NCBI RefSeq assembly: GCF_003663885.1
Contig: NZ_RCCE01000003.1
Coordinates: 1-64,000 of the forward strand
Direction of reading: 5' to 3'
DNA: 64,000 nucleotides
Origin: Litoreibacter meonggei
GTDB taxonomy: Bacteria; Pseudomonadota; Alphaproteobacteria; Rhodobacterales; Rhodobacteraceae
A program made the translations under genes and the position numbers. Shown one piece after another: positions 1 to 8,976 of this stretch (position 1 is the first letter of the stretch; the number at the start of each line of letters is the position of its first letter). The notes beneath the pieces are model-generated. The model was not told the DNA's origin. It saw nothing but the letters and a program-made list of their open reading frames with translations, and did not search any database.

Positions 1-613
1 TCCAAACTCAGGTGAGGGTAACAGCTTCCCATTTGTCATTCTCCATGCAAGGTTCTGTTTTGATACAGAATTTGCACTTCGTTTGTGAATCCACCTCCAC
101 TTATCGGAAGTACATCATAATAAGTTGCCATCTGCTTAAACCTATAACGTCTGGATGCCGCCGACCAGTTTGTGTCGAACCTTTTTCCTCTCTGCCTCGA
201 TCTTATAGCTCTAACTTTCCTCCTAAAGTCATCACTCCTACTCGACTGCGGACCCTAGAGCAGATGCAGCAAAGGGCACTAAGTCCGCTCAGCCGTCACT
301 CGGCTTCGCTCTTGGCATCGTAAGGCGCTCGCCATCGCAGCGAAAGACTGCTTCGAGCCCATATTGACCGATGCTGCGCTCTGCGCGAACGGGCGCGAAG
401 CCGATAAAGCTGCCACTACTGTTAAAGAAAGCAGCTCAGGATTAGAAACTGGCCTTCTGATTAATCGCTGGAAGACTGCACTCTCGTGATCGGCATCCGT
501 TGACTTGTTAGATTTTCAAACCAGATATTGGTGCTGCGTTGAGCCATAATTCCTCGCGTCGATCCCTAGAAACCCGTTAGAAATTCCCTTCAAATGGGTC
601 GTTTAGTCGATGT
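1..613. repeat. Gene-free region with a decayed copy of the dispersed intergenic repeat
   Basis: I see no convincing gene here. The stretch at about 330-440 carries words shared with other gaps in this window: a GCTTCGAGCCCA core at about 350 followed by a GATGCTGCGCT word. The same order recurs near 18330, and the GCTTCGAGCCCA core alone recurs near 34622. The open frame at 12-323 has no recognisable motif, no good ribosome site and low-complexity, Ser-rich composition, so I treat it as non-coding. The region is read as decayed repeat DNA downstream of the leftward MarR gene. Confidence 0.5.
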
Positions 614-1108
614 TTATCTTGCGCCATTGTTAATCGTTTCGCCTAGATCTTTGAGTAATCGATTCAGTTCATCCCGTTGCGTGGACGACAACCCCTGCAA
701 CAGCCGACGCTGTGTCTCAACGTGATCGCTGACGGCCTTCTCAATCGTCGAAAATCCTGCTTGGGATAATTGGATCAAGAATCCGCGTTTGTCTTCAGGA
801 TTTGGTACCCGTTCGACGAGGCCGGCTTTGACGAGCCGGTCTATCCGATTGGTCATTGTCCCTGACGTCACCATGGTCAGTTCAAGCAATTCACCGGGAG
901 ACAAACCCTCGGGCTTTCCCGATCGTCTTAAGGTTGCCAATACATCGAAGCTGGCAGGATTGAGCCCGTAAACTTTCCAGGTCTTCTCCATCTCACCTCT
1001 GAGCCGAGCAGTAAGCCGCGAGAGACGCCCAATCGTTTCCATTGGTCCAACATCGAGGTCGGGGCGGGCCTTATTCCATTGAGTAATGATGCGGTCAACG
1101 TGGTCCAT
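614..1108 (-). CDS. MarR family transcriptional regulator
   Basis: A 164-residue protein with the MarR winged-helix layout. The N-terminal dimerisation helix is at about 22-45, the DNA-binding helices at about 52-100 with a recognition segment TSGTMTNRIDRLVKAGLV, and the wing at PNPEDKRGF (103-110), followed by C-terminal dimerisation helices. Such proteins usually repress their own gene and a divergent partner until a small ligand binds. I chose the start MDHVDRI at 1108 rather than the upstream Met at 1198, because the longer frame would read through the operator-like palindromes and the promoter of the divergent exporter. It faces the EamA exporter across 78 bp, so control of that exporter is likely; the ligand is unknown. 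Confidence 0.88.
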   Translation of the reverse strand: MDHVDRIITQWNKARPDLDVGPMETIGRLSRLTARLRGEMEKTWKVYGLNPASFDVLATLRRSGKPEGLSPGELLELTMVTSGTMTNRIDRLVKAGLVERVPNPEDKRGFLIQLSQAGFSTIEKAVSDHVETQRRLLQGLSSTQRDELNRLLKDLGETINNGAR

Positions 1109-1131
1109 AGATGGCACCTTATGAAATATTC

Positions 1132-1170
1132 TCTTGACGTCAAGATAAAAAACATATCTTGACATCAAGA
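1132..1170. promoter_or_regulatory. Twin palindromic operator between marR and the exporter gene
   Basis: TCTTGACGTCAAGA at 1132-1145 is a perfect 14-bp palindrome. TCTTGACATCAAGA at 1157-1170 is the same site with one change. Centres are 25 bp apart, between the two divergent start codons. MarR dimers typically bind such short palindromes overlapping promoters. Binding by the adjacent MarR protein is inference. Confidence 0.75.
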
Positions 1171-1186
1171 GAAATGGAGGCCCACT

Positions 1187-2083
1187 ATGAAACATCACTT
1201 GGACATTGCGCTCACAGCCGTTGCGCCGCTGGTCTGGGGCAGCACTTATTACGTGACAACAGAATTCCTTCCCGAAGGGTATCCCGTCACGATGGCTGCG
1301 CTGCGTGCGCTGCCTGCTGGTCTAATGTTGCTCATTCTGGCGCGGCAACTTCCACGAGGTATCTGGTGGATGCGCGCCTTCGTTCTTGGCGCGCTCAATT
1401 TCACGCTGTTCTGGGCATTGCTGTTTGTGGCTGCTTATCGGCTGCCCGGGGGTGTTGCCGCGACAGTCGGTGCGATTCAGCCGTTAATTGTCGTGTTTCT
1501 TGCGGCGCTGCTATTGGGTACAGCTATTAGGGCCACAGCGGTGATCGCGGCTCTGATCGGCCTCTTTGGCGTCGGGTTTCTTGTACTCGGCTCAGGGATA
1601 TCGCTTGATCCGATCGGGCTGCTCGCGGGGATCGGCGGCGCAGTCTCAATGGCGGCTGGCACGGTTTTGACCCGAAAATGGCAAGCCCCAGTGCCGCTTC
1701 TTACTTTTGCCGCTTGGCAATTGACTGCCGGTGGCCTGCTGTTGGTCCCGCTCGCGCTTCTTGTTGAACCACCGCTTCCTCCTTTGGATGCGCCAAACAT
1801 CGCAGGCATCCTCTATCTCACCCTGATCGGTGCGGCACTGACCTATATCTTATGGTTTCGAGGTATTTCCCGGATCGAACCGAGTGCCGTGTCAGCGCTA
1901 AGCTTTCTCAGCCCGCTTTCCGCTGTCCTGATCGGCTGGGTTCTGCTGGATCAGGCCCTGATGCCCACCCAAATCGCTGGAGCTGGAATTGTACTCGCCG
2001 CGATCTGGCTTGGTCAGCGCGGAGGGCGCGATAACCGTCCCATCCTTCCCAAACCATCCCAACCTAAAGGAGAATTTCCATGA
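1187..2083 (+). CDS. EamA/DMT superfamily transporter (drug/metabolite exporter)
   Basis: A 298-residue, very hydrophobic protein with about ten membrane helices in two EamA halves (roughly 8-140 and 150-275). Seen: the N-terminal signature with PLVWGSTYYVTTEFLP, the repeat-half hallmark with AALTYILWFRGISRIEPSAV, and a Pro-rich cytoplasmic tail. A GGAGG site lies 6 bp before the ATG. Family members export metabolites or drugs from the cytoplasm; the substrate cannot be read from sequence. It is divergent from the MarR regulator and overlaps the next reductase gene by 4 bp (ATGA), so exporter and reductase are one operon and probably respond to the same compound. Confidence 0.9.
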   Translation: MKHHLDIALTAVAPLVWGSTYYVTTEFLPEGYPVTMAALRALPAGLMLLILARQLPRGIWWMRAFVLGALNFTLFWALLFVAAYRLPGGVAATVGAIQPLIVVFLAALLLGTAIRATAVIAALIGLFGVGFLVLGSGISLDPIGLLAGIGGAVSMAAGTVLTRKWQAPVPLLTFAAWQLTAGGLLLVPLALLVEPPLPPLDAPNIAGILYLTLIGAALTYILWFRGISRIEPSAVSALSFLSPLSAVLIGWVLLDQALMPTQIAGAGIVLAAIWLGQRGGRDNRPILPKPSQPKGEFP

Positions 2084-2721
2084 AACTCATCGTATTTGGT
2101 GCTTCAGGCGACGTCGGCTCTCGTGTCGTGACCGAAGCTCTGGCGCGTGGCCATAACGTCGCCGCAGCCGTTCGAAACGACGCAGGGCTCGGAAAATTGC
2201 CCAAAGGCGTCACCCCGGTTGTTGCGGATATTGCGGACCCCGCAGCCGTTGCCGCTGCTATGGCTGGACAGGATCTGGCCATCAGCGCCGTGCGCTCACC
2301 TACCGGGCGAGAAGGTGAAATCGTTACGCTGACCCGATCCATTCTCGATGCCGCGTCGCTCACCAATCTTCGGGTGATTATCGTCGGTGGGGCAGCGCGT
2401 TTACGTCTACCAGATGGCAGCCCGCACACAGTCCTGTCTGATCCAAACTTTTTACCTGAAAGCATCGTCCCGACGGCTCGCGCATCGATGGCCCAGTGGG
2501 AACTCTGTGCATCTGAAGAGTCTGTAAACTGGACTTACGCCAGCCCCTCCGCTTTGTTACAGCCCGGCCAGCGCCGGGGTGTGTTCAGAACCGACACGGA
2601 CAAATTGCTTGTTGACGATGCTGGCAATTCCGAAATCTCGATGGAGGATTTCGCTGTTGCACTGGTGGATGAGGCTCAATCGGCCAAATTCCCGCGCGCC
2701 GCGTTTACCGTCGGCTACTGA
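2080..2721 (+). CDS. NAD(P)H-binding reductase of the atypical SDR/NmrA type
   Basis: A 213-residue single-domain protein. It starts with a Rossmann motif (FGASGDVGSRV, glycines at 8, 11 and 14) after a short beta strand, continues with VVADIADP and ISAVRSP strands, and has a VGGAARL segment at about 106. This matches the NAD(P)H-binding family that includes YwnB-like and flavin-reductase-like proteins. There is no classical YxxxK active site, which is usual for this group. AAAGGAG precedes the ATG, which overlaps the exporter stop codon. A detoxification or redox role under the divergent MarR is inference. Confidence 0.85.
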   Translation: MKLIVFGASGDVGSRVVTEALARGHNVAAAVRNDAGLGKLPKGVTPVVADIADPAAVAAAMAGQDLAISAVRSPTGREGEIVTLTRSILDAASLTNLRVIIVGGAARLRLPDGSPHTVLSDPNFLPESIVPTARASMAQWELCASEESVNWTYASPSALLQPGQRRGVFRTDTDKLLVDDAGNSEISMEDFAVALVDEAQSAKFPRAAFTVGY

Positions 2722-2749
2722 CAACTCAACGCCAAAGCGCAATGAATGA

Positions 2750-2781
2750 ACGTCCTGCCAGTCGGATCGCTGGCAGGACGT
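2750..2781 (+). terminator. Hairpin terminator after the exporter-reductase operon
   Basis: A perfect 12-bp stem (ACGTCCTGCCAG at 2750-2761 with its complement at 2770-2781) and an 8-nt loop lies 29 bp after the reductase stop. It is followed by a T-richer stretch (CTTGTATTTG), not a clean T-tract, so termination may be partial. Confidence 0.7.
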
Positions 2782-3193
2782 CTTGTATTTGCCGTTATTT
2801 TTGGTGACGCGAAGCGCGAAATCCGGACATTAGCGCAGGAGCAGCGAAAGCTCGCTAAGTCCCGCACAGCGGTCCTAGCTCTCAACAAAACCAACGGCAG
2901 CTCTGAGTCAGGAGGGAGGGTAGTCTTTTGAAAGGCTGGTAAGAATTTTACCACTTAATAAAATTCGCATAAGGTTCAATATGTTCAAGAATTTGAGTTG
3001 CGACACGGACCAGTCATTTTAGCAGGAATTCCGTCCAAAAAGGCAGTCTTGTCGGTAGCGATAATGGGGACCATTATTGGCCAAAGTCCGTTAGGAGACC
3101 TCAGACGGAATGAAGCGAAGGTCCGCAAAGAGTCCACCTTGCTCGATGCTGCGGCATGTCTGAATGGCAGCTTTGCATTCAAAAAGAATAACA

Positions 3194-3220
3194 TGGGTCA
3201 GCCCGCTCTGGACTGACCCA
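3194..3220 (-). terminator. Hairpin terminator for the homocysteine methyltransferase gene
   Basis: An 8-bp stem TGGGTCAG / CTGACCCA (3194-3201 and 3213-3220) lies about 30 bp beyond the stop of the leftward gene. On the minus strand it is followed by a T-rich run (TGTTATTCTTTTTG), as in a rho-independent terminator. Confidence 0.65.
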
Positions 3221-3249
3221 AATGTTTGCAGATGTGTTTCTTTGGTGGT

Positions 3250-4194
3250 TCATGCAGCCGCCAACAACGCCCGGCCAATTTTCTCGACATGCACATAGTC
3301 GGTGCCGCAACACCCACCAAAGACATTCATTTTCGGATGAGCAGCCCTGATGTCAACGTACTGGCCCGCTAATTCATCGGGGTTACCTTCTTCGAGATGA
3401 CCCAATTGGCACAAGGTACCATGATCTAAAGAAGATGCGTTGGCCCGCAATCCACGGATGCGTTGTGCCCATGGTTCGCTGGCTAATGCTGGGCCGAAAT
3501 CAACGGGGTGCGAGCAATTGATCATGTAATAGGCGGGCGCGTTTGCAGTTGCTGCATCAACCGTTTCAATCGCTTGTTTCAAGGTCTCACCACTGCGCAG
3601 TTTGCGATCCTTTTCAATTGTGAATGCGATGACCGACGGCAAGCCCACTTTGGCCGCGGCCCTGGCAATGCCAATCGCCTCGTCCGTTGTGTTCAGGGTC
3701 AGCGCCGTTACGATATCTGCACCCGCTTCTTTGAACGTCCCAATCTGCTCGGAGTGGTATGTTTCGGCACTTTCAGGAGTTAAGTCTTGATTAGTTTGGT
3801 AGGCGTCGCCCTTTGGTCCGATACATCCACTGATCACAGTGTTTTCCGCTGTCAGCCCGGCCGCAGCAGCGCATTTACGATAAAGCTCGAAACACTTGTG
3901 GTTCATCTCGGCGAGCCCTTCCGTGGAATACCCAAGCAAAGCACCCCAGTCACGACTGGCGCGGTAGGTCAGGCTGTCAAAGATGAAGGGCGTACCAAGC
4001 TTCACCGCGACTTCCGCAAAAGCGGAATAGTATTCCCGCAAGGCCACTGCGGACCGGCGGTCGTTCAGCAGATGAAAGGCGCTGAATTCCGGAAGATCGA
4101 AACCGCGCTTGTACATTAGCCAAGTTTCAGTGCCACCATCGGTTAGGAAAATATCACTGGTTTCGTGCGGTAATCGGGGGGATGTCGGGGTCAT
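3250..4194 (-). CDS. Homocysteine S-methyltransferase family protein
   Basis: A 314-residue TIM-barrel methyltransferase with the zinc-binding Cys residues of the family: C227 in INCSHP and the C295-C296 pair in FGGCCGTDY. The N-terminal motif LTDGGTETWL matches the family start. These enzymes move a methyl group from a small donor (S-methylmethionine, betaine or similar) to homocysteine to make methionine in the cytoplasm. The donor cannot be told from sequence. An AGGAGC site precedes the ATG. It is transcribed away from a LysR gene 100-113 bp upstream, which probably regulates it. Confidence 0.88.
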   Translation of the reverse strand: MTPTSPRLPHETSDIFLTDGGTETWLMYKRGFDLPEFSAFHLLNDRRSAVALREYYSAFAEVAVKLGTPFIFDSLTYRASRDWGALLGYSTEGLAEMNHKCFELYRKCAAAAGLTAENTVISGCIGPKGDAYQTNQDLTPESAETYHSEQIGTFKEAGADIVTALTLNTTDEAIGIARAAAKVGLPSVIAFTIEKDRKLRSGETLKQAIETVDAATANAPAYYMINCSHPVDFGPALASEPWAQRIRGLRANASSLDHGTLCQLGHLEEGNPDELAGQYVDIRAAHPKMNVFGGCCGTDYVHVEKIGRALLAAA

Positions 4195-4306
4195 ATTATG
4201 CTCCTGTCGCGAAAATTATTGTGTGTCCTCAGCGTAGGTTTTGTTCGTTACATCTGGCAAACGATCATAAATTGACTAATAGCTTAGATTTTCTATGGTA
4301 TGGTCG

Positions 4307-5194
4307 ATGACCAGACGTTTGCCTTCACTTAACCAACTACGTGCCTTTGAGGCAGCTGCCCGCCATGAAAGCATCAAGGTGGGGGCGGAGGAATTATGCG
4401 TGACCCCTGCAGCCGTCGGCCATCAAATCAAAGGATTAGAGCTTGATCTGAACACGACTTTATTTCGGCGCAAGACCCGTAAAATCGTCTTGACGGACGC
4501 GGGCCGCGCGCTGTCTGAACACTTGGGCAAAGCGTTGGACACAATCGACCAGGCCGTCGCCCAGGCTCGAACGAGTGAACTGACCGGAATGCTGAAAATC
4601 ACGATTGCGCCGTTCTTTGGCAACCGCTGGTTGCTGCCGCGTCTTTCGAGCTTTCACAATCAACACCCCAGTATCGAGATCAAACCATCGCTTTCATTCG
4701 ACTATGTCGACCTTGGGAAATCTGGCTTTGACGCCGCCGTGCGCTATGGTTCAGGCGATTGGGACGGGATGTCTTGTGTGCTCATCTGCAATGACGCTGT
4801 TAGTCCGGTTTGTGCGCCGCAATTGATAGCCGGACGTCAGTTGCCTTTGTCGGCCCAAGACATTCTAGACCTGCCGCTAGCCTGTGGCAGTCGGTGGCGT
4901 GAGGATTGGCTGGCTTGGGCAACCGCGTTGGGGGCGGCAATCGATGATCCTGAAAAAATCACCGAATACGAAAGCCGCGCCTTCATGTTTGACGCGGCCC
5001 TTTCGGGGCAAGCGGTGATCCTTGCAGACTCTAGGATGACAGCAGCGGATGAAGCCGCCGGTAGCCTTGTTCAGTTAAGCCCGGTCAAGGTTGAGCGCCC
5101 GCAGGGACTTTATGTGGTGTCTGAAACAACTCCAAACCCGGATCCGAAGCTCGACCTGTTTACAAACTGGATAAAACAACAGGCGGGCGGATGA
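4307..5194 (+). CDS. LysR family regulator, GcvA-like
   Basis: A 295-residue protein with an N-terminal LysR helix-turn-helix (PSLNQLRAFEAAARHESI to about residue 60, with the ELCVTPAAVGHQIKGLE recognition region). A substrate-binding domain follows from about 90, containing the GcvA-type stretch FFGNRWLLPRLSSF and a late PQGLYVVSE strand. I prefer the Met at 4307 (MTRRLPSL), which fits the family N-terminus; an in-frame ATG at 4295 would add four residues. It is divergent from the homocysteine methyltransferase, so control of that gene by an amino-acid or one-carbon metabolite is plausible. Confidence 0.88.
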   Translation: MTRRLPSLNQLRAFEAAARHESIKVGAEELCVTPAAVGHQIKGLELDLNTTLFRRKTRKIVLTDAGRALSEHLGKALDTIDQAVAQARTSELTGMLKITIAPFFGNRWLLPRLSSFHNQHPSIEIKPSLSFDYVDLGKSGFDAAVRYGSGDWDGMSCVLICNDAVSPVCAPQLIAGRQLPLSAQDILDLPLACGSRWREDWLAWATALGAAIDDPEKITEYESRAFMFDAALSGQAVILADSRMTAADEAAGSLVQLSPVKVERPQGLYVVSETTPNPDPKLDLFTNWIKQQAGG

Positions 5195-5864
5195 TTCAAT
5201 TGGAACTGGATCCGCCGCGCGAAAACACCCTGTCTGCAAGCTTTAGCAGCCATTGGTCCGCCCGCAGCGAACGGCAACAAAGTCACGCGACATGTGAGTT
5301 CGTGCACCGTGCAGCGAAAGGTCAGCTTGAGATCCGGCGCGGTTGACCCGTTTGAACGGCCGCTTCGGTTAAATATGCTGCGCCGCCAAACAACCATCGC
5401 CGCGGTTGCGAACAGATGCTGCGTCAGCAATAGCCGCGTGTGCACAAGTCCGGTTTGTCCCGCATAGCTACCATCGATTCGGGAGGTATTTAGAGGCAGC
5501 TTTGGACCCAAAATCCCGATGATAGTGGATATCGGAAACATCATCGGACAGCTAAAAGGATCACCTCCTTACGAAACCGATTACACTAGAAGGGGTTGCG
5601 CCGAGCCATAGAAGTCTCGCCCTTTGGTTGAGTCACAGTATCAGTCATGACAGATGACAACGTAACAAAACCCGCTGGAGCGTGAAAACTTGGAATGACC
5701 ACCAGTGCAAACTATAGGTCAAAATATCTACTTTAGTAAATTTATTAACTGCAAATTGACTTGCACACCTGCGCTATGCAAGGGTTTCTTAAGCCGTCTT
5801 TGCCGTTATGCGATACGTGGCATCGACGTTGGCGGATGTACGGGTTCAATATCGGGGAGGATAG
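5195..5864. repeat. Gap with decayed intergenic repeat and the upstream region of the phosphate-ester transport operon
   Basis: No gene seen. The stretch 5335-5480 contains repeat words GAACGGCCGCTT (also near 44087), GATGCTGCGTCAGC (also near 34685) and TTGTCCCGCATAGC. The right end (5720-5800) is AT-rich and promoter-like. It contains the inverted repeat CTTGCA / TGCAAG at 5760-5765 and 5777-5782, a possible site for the LacI protein encoded at 13294. That last assignment is weak. Confidence 0.4.
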
Positions 5865-5918
5865 ATGAAAACCCTTAGAGCGGCGGCTTCCAGCTTCAGC
5901 GTTTTGGTTCCCAACTGA
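5865..5918 (+). CDS. Short leader ORF (17 codons) coupled to the ABC permease
   Basis: A strong ribosome site (GGGGAGG at 5854-5860) precedes ATG 5865. The frame codes for 17 residues beginning MKTLRAAASSFSVL, which looks like the start of an export signal, and then stops. Its TGA overlaps the ATG at 5918 of the permease frame by one base (TGATG). It may be a leader peptide that couples translation, or the remnant of a deleted binding-protein gene. The downstream permease has no comparable ribosome site of its own. Confidence 0.4.
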   Translation: MKTLRAAASSFSVLVPN

Positions 5919-7750
5919 TGCGGGTCAAAACACCCCTTGCTTCGCCTGACGACAAGCCGTCGTGCACTCAAGCTATGCGTTACAAGATGAAGCTGACGAT
6001 GCGCGAGCCGACGACCGCAGTTGGTTTTGTCGTCGCGATTATCTTCGCTTATCTCATCCTGCTTCCCGTGCTGTCGATCCTTCTAGACGCCGTGAAAGTC
6101 CAACTTGGCGATGCCCGGCGCATTGGCGGGGAGGTTGGGGATGGAACGCTTTACTACCTGCATCGGACGTTCCTTAGCCCCGTTGCGCAGAATTTTTTCT
6201 GGGGGCCACTGAAGAACACACTGTCCGTCGCGCTCGGTGCGATCTTGCTATCTTTCCTCATAGGCACGCCGCTTGCATGGCTGCTAAGCCGCACCGACAT
6301 GTTCGCGCGCCGCTGGTTCGCGACCGCTTTGATCGTGCCATACATGCTGCCATCATGGACCTTTGCTCTGGCTTGGACGACCTTATTCAAGAATCGTACC
6401 GTTGGTGGCCAACAAGGATGGCTCGAGGCGATGGGCATGACGCCGCCTGACTGGATGTCTTACGGGCAATTCCCGATCACCATTATTTTGTCGCTGCACT
6501 ATGCGCCGTTCATCATTTTGCTGCTGGGCAACGGGTTGCGCCGTTTGGACAGTCAACTGGAGGATTCAGCACGGATCCTTGGTGCTACACGCGGACAGAT
6601 CGCGGTTCAGATCCTATTGCCGCTGATGCGCCCGGCGCTGTTTTCAGCGGCGTTGTTGATATTTGCCAAGTGCCTTGGCGATTTTGGCGTGACTTATGTA
6701 CTAGGACTGCCCGTGCAGTTCGACGTTCTAGCGACATCGCTCTACCGCTCCATTGGATCGCGTCAGACAGGCGTCGCAGGAGTTCTTGCAGGGTCGATCA
6801 TGGCTATGGGGATCGTCGCGCTGCTGATCGACGCATATGTTGTGCGCGAGGCGCGCCGGTTCGTGACCGTCGGGTCCAAAGGGTCGATGGACCGCAAGTC
6901 CCAGCTGAAGAAATGGCGCATCCCCGCGACCGGATTTGCCGCCGTCATCTTTATAATCAGTGTCGGCTTGCCGGTCCTGACACTGACGCTTTCAACCATC
7001 ATGTTCGTGCCGGCAAAGTTCACTTTGGATAATTTCACTCTGCAATACTGGATCGGCACAGACCTTGAAACCGTCGCGATGCGCACCGGTATTTTATTGG
7101 CGCCGGATATGTGGTCTGCGGCATGGAATACCTTGCGCATTGTCGGTACGGCAGCGGTTTCCGCCGGATTCCTCGGGCTGCTCGTAGGCTATGTCGTGGT
7201 GCGAACGCCTTTCCGGCCTTTGTCGACCTTCCTGAGGCATGTGACGTTCCTGCCGTATCTGGTGCCGGGCATCGCTTTTGCGGCCGCTTACCTATCGCTG
7301 TTTGCCGTATCGCACGGTCCGGTGCCGGCACTGTATGGCACCACTGCGATCCTGATCCTTGCGCTGACAGCAGATCAGATGCCCTATGCCTCACGCGCCG
7401 GGATTTCGGCGATGATGCAACTCGGCAAGGAGCCGGAAGAAGCGGCGCAGGTCGCTGGTGCCGGTTGGGTGCGTCGCATGAGGTCCATTGTGATCCCAAT
7501 CCAGAAGCGTTCGCTGGTGACCGGTGTCCTTCTGCCGTTCATTTCGGGCATCAAGGGGCTCAGTCTTTTCGTCATGCTGGCTGTCCCAAGTACTGACGTT
7601 CTGACGACCTACTCGCTCCGCCTGATTGACTACAACTACACGCAGGCCGCGAATGCCGTGGTCCTTATCATCGCGGCGGTGGCCTATTTTGGCACACTTC
7701 TGGCGCAGCGTCTGACGAATACAAATCTTGCTGAAGGTCTGGGGGGCTAA
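5918..7750 (+). CDS. ABC transporter permease, fused two-domain FbpB/AfuB type
   Basis: A 610-residue inner-membrane protein with about twelve helices and two permease halves. Each half has an EAA-type loop that contacts the ATPase: LEDSARILGATRGQIAVQIL near 210-230 and EEAAQVAGAGWVRRMRSI near 507-525. This fused layout is typical of importers called iron(III) transporters, a family that also carries hexose phosphates, phosphonates and other small anions. The first membrane helix begins near residue 33, so translation may start at Met20, Met24 or Met28 rather than at 5918. It is first in an operon with ATPase, binding protein and three phosphatases. Confidence 0.9.
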   Translation: MRVKTPLASPDDKPSCTQAMRYKMKLTMREPTTAVGFVVAIIFAYLILLPVLSILLDAVKVQLGDARRIGGEVGDGTLYYLHRTFLSPVAQNFFWGPLKNTLSVALGAILLSFLIGTPLAWLLSRTDMFARRWFATALIVPYMLPSWTFALAWTTLFKNRTVGGQQGWLEAMGMTPPDWMSYGQFPITIILSLHYAPFIILLLGNGLRRLDSQLEDSARILGATRGQIAVQILLPLMRPALFSAALLIFAKCLGDFGVTYVLGLPVQFDVLATSLYRSIGSRQTGVAGVLAGSIMAMGIVALLIDAYVVREARRFVTVGSKGSMDRKSQLKKWRIPATGFAAVIFIISVGLPVLTLTLSTIMFVPAKFTLDNFTLQYWIGTDLETVAMRTGILLAPDMWSAAWNTLRIVGTAAVSAGFLGLLVGYVVVRTPFRPLSTFLRHVTFLPYLVPGIAFAAAYLSLFAVSHGPVPALYGTTAILILALTADQMPYASRAGISAMMQLGKEPEEAAQVAGAGWVRRMRSIVIPIQKRSLVTGVLLPFISGIKGLSLFVMLAVPSTDVLTTYSLRLIDYNYTQAANAVVLIIAAVAYFGTLLAQRLTNTNLAEGLGG

Positions 7751-7751
7751 C

Positions 7752-8873
7752 ATGCCAACAATCGCACTTAGTCAGGTCAGGAAGACCTATCCCGGATCCT
7801 CTACCGATGCGGTACGGTCGCTGGACCTGGAAATCGCTGATGGTGAATTCATGTGTCTGTTAGGGCCATCGGGCTGTGGTAAGACGACAACACTCAGGAT
7901 GATTGCTGGGCTGGAAAACCTATCAGCCGGGGAGCTGAGGATCGGCGACAGGGTGGTCGACAGCGCAGTTGAGTCAACGTTTGTGCCGCCAGAAGACCGC
8001 AAACTTGGTCTTGTATTTCAAAGCTATGCGCTTTGGCCGCACCTGACCATCGAACGCAATACCGATTTCGGATTGCGTTTGCGTAAAGTGCCCAAAGCGG
8101 AGCGCATCAAGCGAACCGATGACGTGATGCGCGCGCTTGGGATCGAACAATACCGCGATCGCTATCCTTCGCAACTGTCAGGTGGGCAGCAACAGCGAGT
8201 AGCGTTGGCGCGCATGCTGGCGGTTAGTCCGGGCGTTTTGTTGCTGGACGAGCCATTGTCAAACCTTGATGCGCGGTTGCGGCTGGAAATGCGCGCCGAG
8301 CTGAAACGCATTCATGGCAAATTTGGAACCACGATCGTTTTCGTCACCCACGACCAATGGGAAGCAATGACGCTGGCCACTACGATTGCGGTGATGAACG
8401 ACGGCGTAATCCAGCAGATGGGCACGCCCGACGACATCTATGAACGCCCCGCCAACCGGTTTGTAGCGGAATTCGTCGGCTCGCCACCAATAAACCTGAT
8501 TGAACAGAACGCGAAGACGCCAATTGCTGCGGCGATTGACAGCTATCTGGACGGTCGGCTGCACGATGTCGGGGCCGTGGCGCTTACAGGTATCCGGCCG
8601 GAAGCGATTGTTTTGCACACCGATGCCAAAGATGTTCCGCAAGACAGTTTCAATCTCCGCGCAGAGATCGAAGGGGTTCTGCCAACCGGCGGCAGTTGGA
8701 TCGTCGAAGTTCGCGCGGGGGGGCAATTGCTTTTTATGACAACCCATGTAGCCCCAACCCTGTCGGCAGGGGACGATGTTACGATGGTCGTCGAGCCCGC
8801 CGCTTTTCATCTCTTCGATACGGATGGGCAACGGATGCTTAACGCCGACAAAGCGCTAGGACGCAGCGCCTGA
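7752..8873 (+). CDS. ABC transporter ATPase, FbpC/PotA type
   Basis: A 373-residue ATPase with Walker A GPSGCGKTT near residue 38, signature LSGGQQQRVALARM, Walker [13 protein letters not shown] and the switch His in VTHDQWEAMTL. The Trp after DQ replaces the Glu usual in this family. A C-terminal TOBE-like regulatory domain follows from about 240. The start MPTIALSQV directly follows the permease stop (TAACATG), so the genes are tightly coupled. It powers the importer formed with the neighbouring permease and binding protein. Confidence 0.92.
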   Translation: MPTIALSQVRKTYPGSSTDAVRSLDLEIADGEFMCLLGPSGCGKTTTLRMIAGLENLSAGELRIGDRVVDSAVESTFVPPEDRKLGLVFQSYALWPHLTIERNTDFGLRLRKVPKAERIKRTDDVMRALGIEQYRDRYPSQLSGGQQQRVALARMLAVSPGVLLLDEPLSNLDARLRLEMRAELKRIHGKFGTTIVFVTHDQWEAMTLATTIAVMNDGVIQQMGTPDDIYERPANRFVAEFVGSPPINLIEQNAKTPIAAAIDSYLDGRLHDVGAVALTGIRPEAIVLHTDAKDVPQDSFNLRAEIEGVLPTGGSWIVEVRAGGQLLFMTTHVAPTLSAGDDVTMVVEPAAFHLFDTDGQRMLNADKALGRSA

Positions 8874-8884
8874 TGAAAACCACC

Positions 8885-8910
8885 GCCAAAGACGTGGAAG
8901 CTTCTTTGGC
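8885..8910 (+). other. Intercistronic hairpin before the binding-protein gene
   Basis: A perfect 8-bp inverted repeat GCCAAAGA / TCTTTGGC (8885-8892, 8903-8910) lies between the ATPase stop and the binding-protein gene. No T-tract follows. It could act as an RNA processing or stabilising hairpin that lets the binding protein be made in excess. Confidence 0.45.
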
Positions 8911-8976
8911 ATTGTACTCTTGCATCACTGGGTCATCGACCCGGCGGCAAGGCCAACACGAAAGGGAGAAATAACA

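Larger units (their letters stand above)
2722..3249. repeat. Gene-free gap with decayed intergenic repeats
   Basis: Apart from the two hairpins listed separately, I see no gene. Two stretches, about 2800-2885 and 3075-3180, carry the vocabulary of the dispersed repeat: GCAGCGAAAGCTCGCTAAGTCCCGCA in pieces in the first, and AAAGTCCG, GAAGCGAAGGTCCGC and GATGCTGCGG in the second. The short frames across them show no protein features. Confidence 0.45.

Noticed and set aside
12-323. 103-codon open frame at the left end
   Set aside because: No ribosome site, no domain, low-complexity composition, and it lies in repeat-rich DNA.
4195-4294. Possible SAM/SAH riboswitch before the homocysteine methyltransferase gene
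   Set aside because: The 100-bp leader is AT-rich and shows no conserved riboswitch core or convincing pairing.
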